This document shows positions 6,141 to 8,816 of a stretch of 8,816 nt of DNA, piece by piece. The stretch covers positions 1-8,816 of the forward strand of contig JBAXRT010000124.1 in NCBI GenBank assembly GCA_037131065.1. Direction: 5' to 3'. The position numbers were made by a program, and so were the translations under genes. Below the pieces are notes generated by a model. The model searched no databases, was not told the origin of the DNA, and worked only from the letters and a program-made list of their open reading frames with translations. Source of the DNA: JBAXRT01 sp037131065 (lineage in GTDB: Bacteria; Bacteroidota; Bacteroidia; Bacteroidales; FEN-979). Each line of letters starts with the position of its first letter. The first letter of the stretch is position 1.

Positions 6141-7604
6141 ATGAATTTTTGTTCGTTCATCAGCAGGGTTTTTTTACCCTTTTTAATTTCATTTCTTCCA
6201 CAAATAAATATTGCCCAGTCGTTCTCCATTGCCGATTCGGCTGTTGAGAAACGTCTCCGGCGGGATATCGGGATCCTGGCATCGGACTCCTTCAGGGGCA
6301 GGGAAGCAGGGACTATTGGTGAAAAGAGGGCTTACGAATACATCATTAGTCAGTTTCGCGAGGCCGGTTTGGTTCCGGGAGGGACAGAGCCAGGCTCCTT
6401 TCTTCAGCCCTTTCAAAAAACCTGGGTAGGATTCAGCGGAAAGACGATGTTTCGCATCGGTAAACAGGAGATCATCTACACGCAGCAATTTTCTGTAACC
6501 TCCCTTTCAGGCAACGGAGAGGCACACGGTCAGGTGGCTGATTGCGGCCAGGGCATCGTGATCGGGCAGAAGTTGCGGGATGATTATCGCACGGCGGGCG
6601 ACATCAGGGGGAAACTTGTACTGATTGACCTGGACATTCCCCGCGAGTGGTTCAGGGACACCTCGCTGAGCCGTTACCTTGCACCCCGTTTCAGGATGAA
6701 GCAGGCGCTGGACCGCGGCGCTGCCGGCGTTATCTTCTGGCATAGGCATTCTGTATACCAGTCTTCCATCTTTAATTTCCAGGTAACCGATACATTGCCG
6801 GCTCCTGCAATCTATGTAAACGCTGAGATTGCCGAGTTGCTGAAGCAGAACACGACAGATACTGCCGATATATGTATTAAGGTATTCCGGAAGCAGGTGA
6901 CCTATTATAATGTGCTGGGGCGAATCGATAATGGGGCGCCTTCTACCATAATTTTCGGCGCTCATTACGATCACAATGGTATCAACCGAGATTCTGCAGT
7001 AATTAACGGGGCCGACGACAACGCAAGCGGCACAGCCGGAATACTGGAAATGGCACGGTATTATATAGGGCACAGGGATTCATCATATAACTACCTGTTC
7101 GCCGCTTTTTCGGCGGAGGAGAAAGGCCTGCTCGGATCGGCCTGGTTTTGCAACCACCCGGTGATCCCGTTGGATTCCGTTGCTTTTATGGTCAACTTCG
7201 ACATGATCGGCCGGCTGGGCTGGAATGAGAATGTAGTGACGGCTGAGGCAACAAAAAGTTCGCCCCTGTGGAAAAAACTCTATCATGAAGTTCCGCATCC
7301 GTCGTTCAGGATAAAAAAGATTCCGGGATCGCTTCCCTTCTCCGACCATTATTATTTCTACCTGAAGGGGAAACCGATACTCTATCTCAATACGGGGCTG
7401 CATCCTCAATACCATACCCAGGCCGATGATACGGAGCTGATCAACTTAAGCGGGATGTCTGAAATCCTGAAGTACAGCCGGGCGCTCATCACGTGGACAG
7501 CAAGGTATGACAAGATCCCCTACCGGAAGGTCTCAGGCTTTGACAACCTGATGTCATACCTGGGCTTTGCATTCGAAATTCTCGGAAAGTATATCGGTTA
7601 CTGA
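6141..7604 (+). CDS. secreted M28 family zinc aminopeptidase with PA-like domain
   Basis: The 487 residues start with a signal peptide (hydrophobic 10-20, probable cleavage after NIAQ, about residue 26). An insert at about 130-250 resembles a protease-associated (PA) domain (GKLVLIDLD 157-165, GAAGVIFW 193-200). The M28 catalytic domain has every expected zinc ligand: AHYDH (H275, D277), GADDNASG (bridging D292), SAEEKGLLGS (E326 general base, E327), NFDMIG (D354) and a final H425 in HPQYHTQADD. It should remove amino-terminal residues from peptides in the periplasm or outside the cell. It lies downstream of pepD in the same direction, but a strong hairpin sits between them, so separate transcription is likely. 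The stop is 2 bp from that of the convergent gene. Confidence 0.92.
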   Translation: MNFCSFISRVFLPFLISFLPQINIAQSFSIADSAVEKRLRRDIGILASDSFRGREAGTIGEKRAYEYIISQFREAGLVPGGTEPGSFLQPFQKTWVGFSGKTMFRIGKQEIIYTQQFSVTSLSGNGEAHGQVADCGQGIVIGQKLRDDYRTAGDIRGKLVLIDLDIPREWFRDTSLSRYLAPRFRMKQALDRGAAGVIFWHRHSVYQSSIFNFQVTDTLPAPAIYVNAEIAELLKQNTTDTADICIKVFRKQVTYYNVLGRIDNGAPSTIIFGAHYDHNGINRDSAVINGADDNASGTAGILEMARYYIGHRDSSYNYLFAAFSAEEKGLLGSAWFCNHPVIPLDSVAFMVNFDMIGRLGWNENVVTAEATKSSPLWKKLYHEVPHPSFRIKKIPGSLPFSDHYYFYLKGKPILYLNTGLHPQYHTQADDTELINLSGMSEILKYSRALITWTARYDKIPYRKVSGFDNLMSYLGFAFEILGKYIGY

Positions 7605-7606
7605 AC

Positions 7607-8287
7607 TCAGAGACCCACCCCCACACCGATCCTGATGATCGGGTTGGTATAGGGGGAGTTATAACTATCGTTGAGGTTGAAGAGGACCATGAAATCAAGG
7701 AATACCCTGCCTCCAAGGGGCTGTGAATAGCCGCCTCCGACAAAAAAGCTGTTGATCCCGATATACTGGCTTCCAGGCACATACCAGTTCCCGTAAGGAT
7801 CTTCGATATACCCAATGGGGGGAGGATCGGTTTGTACGAAAGGAAGTGTATAGAAGAGATATTCATACTCCACGTGGGCGTAAAAATTCCCGAAGAAATT
7901 TGAGAAGAGGCTTCTAAGGTAGTATCTGAGATACACGCCACTTCCGAAGACATTGGAGCTGTAATCCAGAAACTCATTTGCATTTCTGTCCCAGTACCAG
8001 TCGCGGTAATAATAATACTGGTACATCAGCCGAAGCCCCACATACAGCTGATCAATGGTCCGGACCTTGATATCGGGTGCTATAACGATCCCTGTGACGG
8101 TACCGAACTGGAACCCGATCTGGCCGCCGACCGAAAGTCTGCGCCAGAAGCTGTTGGGGTTTTTGGGTTTTGCCGATAAGGCAGGCTGGGAGTTGAGGGA
8201 AGAAATGGTGTCCTGTGCCTCTGTGGCTGAGATGGAGAGCGTCAGCAGGGTGGCAAGCAAGAGTTGTAATGGTAGAGAGCACTTCAT
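7607..8287 (-). CDS. probable outer-membrane beta-barrel protein, function unknown
   Basis: The 226 residues begin with a clear signal peptide (MKCSLPLQLLLATLLTLSIS, cleavage near TEAQ/D, residue 25). The mature part alternates polar and hydrophobic residues in short strands rich in Tyr, Phe and Gly (for example QLYVGLRLMYQYYYY at about 80-94, NSFFVGGGY at about 179-187) and ends in a Gly/Val strand (IIRIGVGVGL). This is the pattern of small Bacteroidota outer-membrane barrels. I recognise no named family or ligand-binding motif, so no function is assigned. It probably has its own promoter (-7 box at 8320-8327). Confidence 0.75.
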   Translation of the reverse strand: MKCSLPLQLLLATLLTLSISATEAQDTISSLNSQPALSAKPKNPNSFWRRLSVGGQIGFQFGTVTGIVIAPDIKVRTIDQLYVGLRLMYQYYYYRDWYWDRNANEFLDYSSNVFGSGVYLRYYLRSLFSNFFGNFYAHVEYEYLFYTLPFVQTDPPPIGYIEDPYGNWYVPGSQYIGINSFFVGGGYSQPLGGRVFLDFMVLFNLNDSYNSPYTNPIIRIGVGVGL

Positions 8288-8319
8288 GATTCTGCCTGGT
8301 CTGTTCTTGTTTGAAAGGA

Positions 8320-8327
8320 CAAAGGTA
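8320..8327 (-). promoter_or_regulatory. candidate -7 box for the beta-barrel gene
   Basis: The minus strand reads TACCTTTG, matching TAnnTTTG, 32 nt before ATG 8287. That spacing gives a plausible leader of about 25 nt. No TTTG lies at the proper -33 distance. Confidence 0.45.
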
Positions 8328-8459
8328 CAATAAACGCGAATATAGTGGTCGGCCCATTTCTGACAAATTTTATTTAAATGATTTTGTGATACTTACAAAA
8401 CATTTGACATTTTATTTAATTTTTTTGTACAATTATGTCGGGTGGATTAAAATAATATA

Positions 8460-8467
8460 TATTTTTG
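8460..8467 (+). promoter_or_regulatory. upstream rRNA promoter candidate P1 (-7 box)
   Basis: TATTTTTG matches TAnnTTTG. The 19 bp from 8460 to 8478 match those at the downstream promoter (8610-8628) at 16 positions, including the GCA and TCC that follow the -7 box. The spacing between the two is exactly 150 bp. A good -33 TTTG is missing, but an AT-rich tract (8363-8430) lies upstream. Confidence 0.45.
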
Positions 8468-8509
8468 CACTCCCATTTCGACGTTCTTGTTTTTTAATGT
8501 AACCTGCAA

Positions 8510-8536
8510 TTGTAAAACCCGTATAAGATAACTTTG
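8510..8536 (+). promoter_or_regulatory. middle rRNA promoter candidate P2
   Basis: TAACTTTG at 8529-8536 matches the -7 consensus, with TTG at 8510-8512 upstream (16-nt spacing, slightly short). It does not share the GCA-TCC downstream pattern of P1 and P3, so it is the weakest of the three. Confidence 0.3.
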
Positions 8537-8557
8537 AAGGGTTGGGCAGGATGTGAG

Positions 8558-8589
8558 AAACTTTTTTTCATTTTTATAAAAAAAAGTTT
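8558..8589. repeat. 11-bp perfect A/T inverted repeat upstream of the rRNA promoter
   Basis: The left arm at 8558-8568 (AAAC followed by seven T) is a perfect reverse complement of 8579-8589 (seven A followed by GTTT), around a 10-nt loop. The right arm runs into the -33 TTTG of promoter P3. It may be a curved, UP-element-like tract or a hairpin that stops transcripts from P1/P2. Confidence 0.55.
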
Positions 8590-8617
8590 GCACGTTTGAA
8601 AAAAGGTTGTACTTTTG
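8587..8617 (+). promoter_or_regulatory. main rRNA operon promoter P3 (-33 / -7)
   Basis: TTTG at 8587-8590 and TACTTTTG at 8610-8617 are separated by 19 nt, an exact fit to the Bacteroidota sigma-ABfr pattern TTTG-N19-TAnnTTTG. Transcription should begin near 8622-8626, giving a leader of about 140 nt before the 16S gene. This is the strongest promoter in the window. Confidence 0.8.
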
Positions 8618-8620
8618 CAG

Positions 8621-8764
8621 TCCGATTTTTTAAAAACAAGCCCGAAAGGGTCGGAATAAAGTTCTTTGAAAGACTGAAGTAAGAAGAGTAGCAAATATCC
8701 CAGAAAATTAACCTAGTTAATTTCTTTTGGTAATAGTTAACCTGAGGCATTAAACTTTCAATTT
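8621..8764 (+). ncRNA. 16S rRNA operon leader with boxA-like and hairpin elements
   Basis: The leader holds a small hairpin with a GNRA-type loop, CCCGAAAGGG (8641-8650), possibly closed by TCCGA (8621-8625) and TCGGA (8651-8655). A boxA-like GTTCTTTGAAA (8661-8671) may load antitermination factors. A perfect 8-bp inverted repeat, AAATTAAC (8705-8712) with GTTAATTT (8716-8723), follows. TTAACCT occurs at 8708-8714 and again at 8737-8743. I see no protein gene or tRNA here. These roles are inferred from position and likeness. Confidence 0.5.
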
Positions 8765-8816
8765 ACAATGGAGAGTTTGATCCTGGCTCAGGATTAACGC
8801 TAGCGGCAGGCCTAAT
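8765..8816 (+). rRNA. rrs: 16S ribosomal RNA, 5' end (truncated by window edge)
   Basis: GAGTTTGATCCTGGCTCAG is the universal 5' region of bacterial 16S rRNA. The following AACGCTAGCGGCAGGCCTAA has the Bacteroidota form (CTAGC where E. coli has CTGGC). Aligning to E. coli numbering places position 1 near 8765. Only the first ~52 nt are present; the gene and the rest of the rRNA operon continue to the right. Confidence 0.95.

Noticed and set aside
7489..7983. 164-codon minus-strand open frame overlapping the M28 and beta-barrel genes
   Set aside because: It overlaps two supported genes in other frames, and its Ser/Thr/Ile-rich product shows no domain.
8494..8694. 66-codon minus-strand open frame in the rRNA control region
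   Set aside because: It runs across the rRNA promoter and leader; its composition reflects A/T runs rather than a protein.

Overview
The window looks like a chromosomal segment of a Bacteroidota bacterium, probably Bacteroidales-like, with roughly balanced G+C in the genes and AT-rich control regions. Three signs support this. The right edge holds the first ~50 nt of a 16S rRNA gene with the Bacteroidota-style start (…CTAGCGGCAGGCCTAA…). The left edge holds the end of a protein with a type IX secretion (T9SS) C-terminal sorting domain. Several promoters match the Bacteroidota -33 TTTG / -7 TAnnTTTG pattern rather than the E. coli type. Genus cannot be set from this sequence.

Layout, left to right. 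Positions 1-219 (+) are the tail of a T9SS cargo gene. Positions 259-4509 (-) hold four genes read right to left. First comes a membrane sensor that fuses a Cache-like domain, HAMP, a PP2C/RsbU-type phosphatase and an RsbW-like ATPase/kinase. It is followed after 17 bp by a STAS anti-anti-sigma-type protein, then by a small class III cyclase-like protein, then by a ZIP metal transporter. Divergently, 4588-6039 (+) is an aminoacyl-histidine dipeptidase (PepD, M20C). Positions 6141-7604 (+) are a secreted M28 aminopeptidase with a PA-like insert. Positions 7607-8287 (-) are a probable outer-membrane beta-barrel protein, convergent with the M28 gene and only 2 bp from it. Positions 8288-8764 are the AT-rich rRNA control region, with up to three tandem promoter candidates and a leader. 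The 16S rRNA gene starts at about 8765.

The sensor/phosphatase/kinase fusion plus STAS protein forms a compact partner-switching module: the kinase and phosphatase that would set the STAS phosphorylation state sit on one signal-receiving polypeptide. No sigma factor lies nearby. The cyclase-like gene is the nearest candidate output, but that is inference from position only. The two peptidases look like ordinary peptide-scavenging enzymes, one cytosolic and one exported.

The most unusual non-coding feature is a set of short tandem arrays with a TGAC/GTCA core at three gene boundaries. The units are 7 bp at 976-1008 and 6043-6110, and 8 bp at 1704-1775. Two of the loci are inverted arrays that can fold into long hairpins. 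One array supplies the start codon of the ZIP gene. Because the units are 7 or 8 bp long and contain stop triplets, the arrays put stops in every reading frame.
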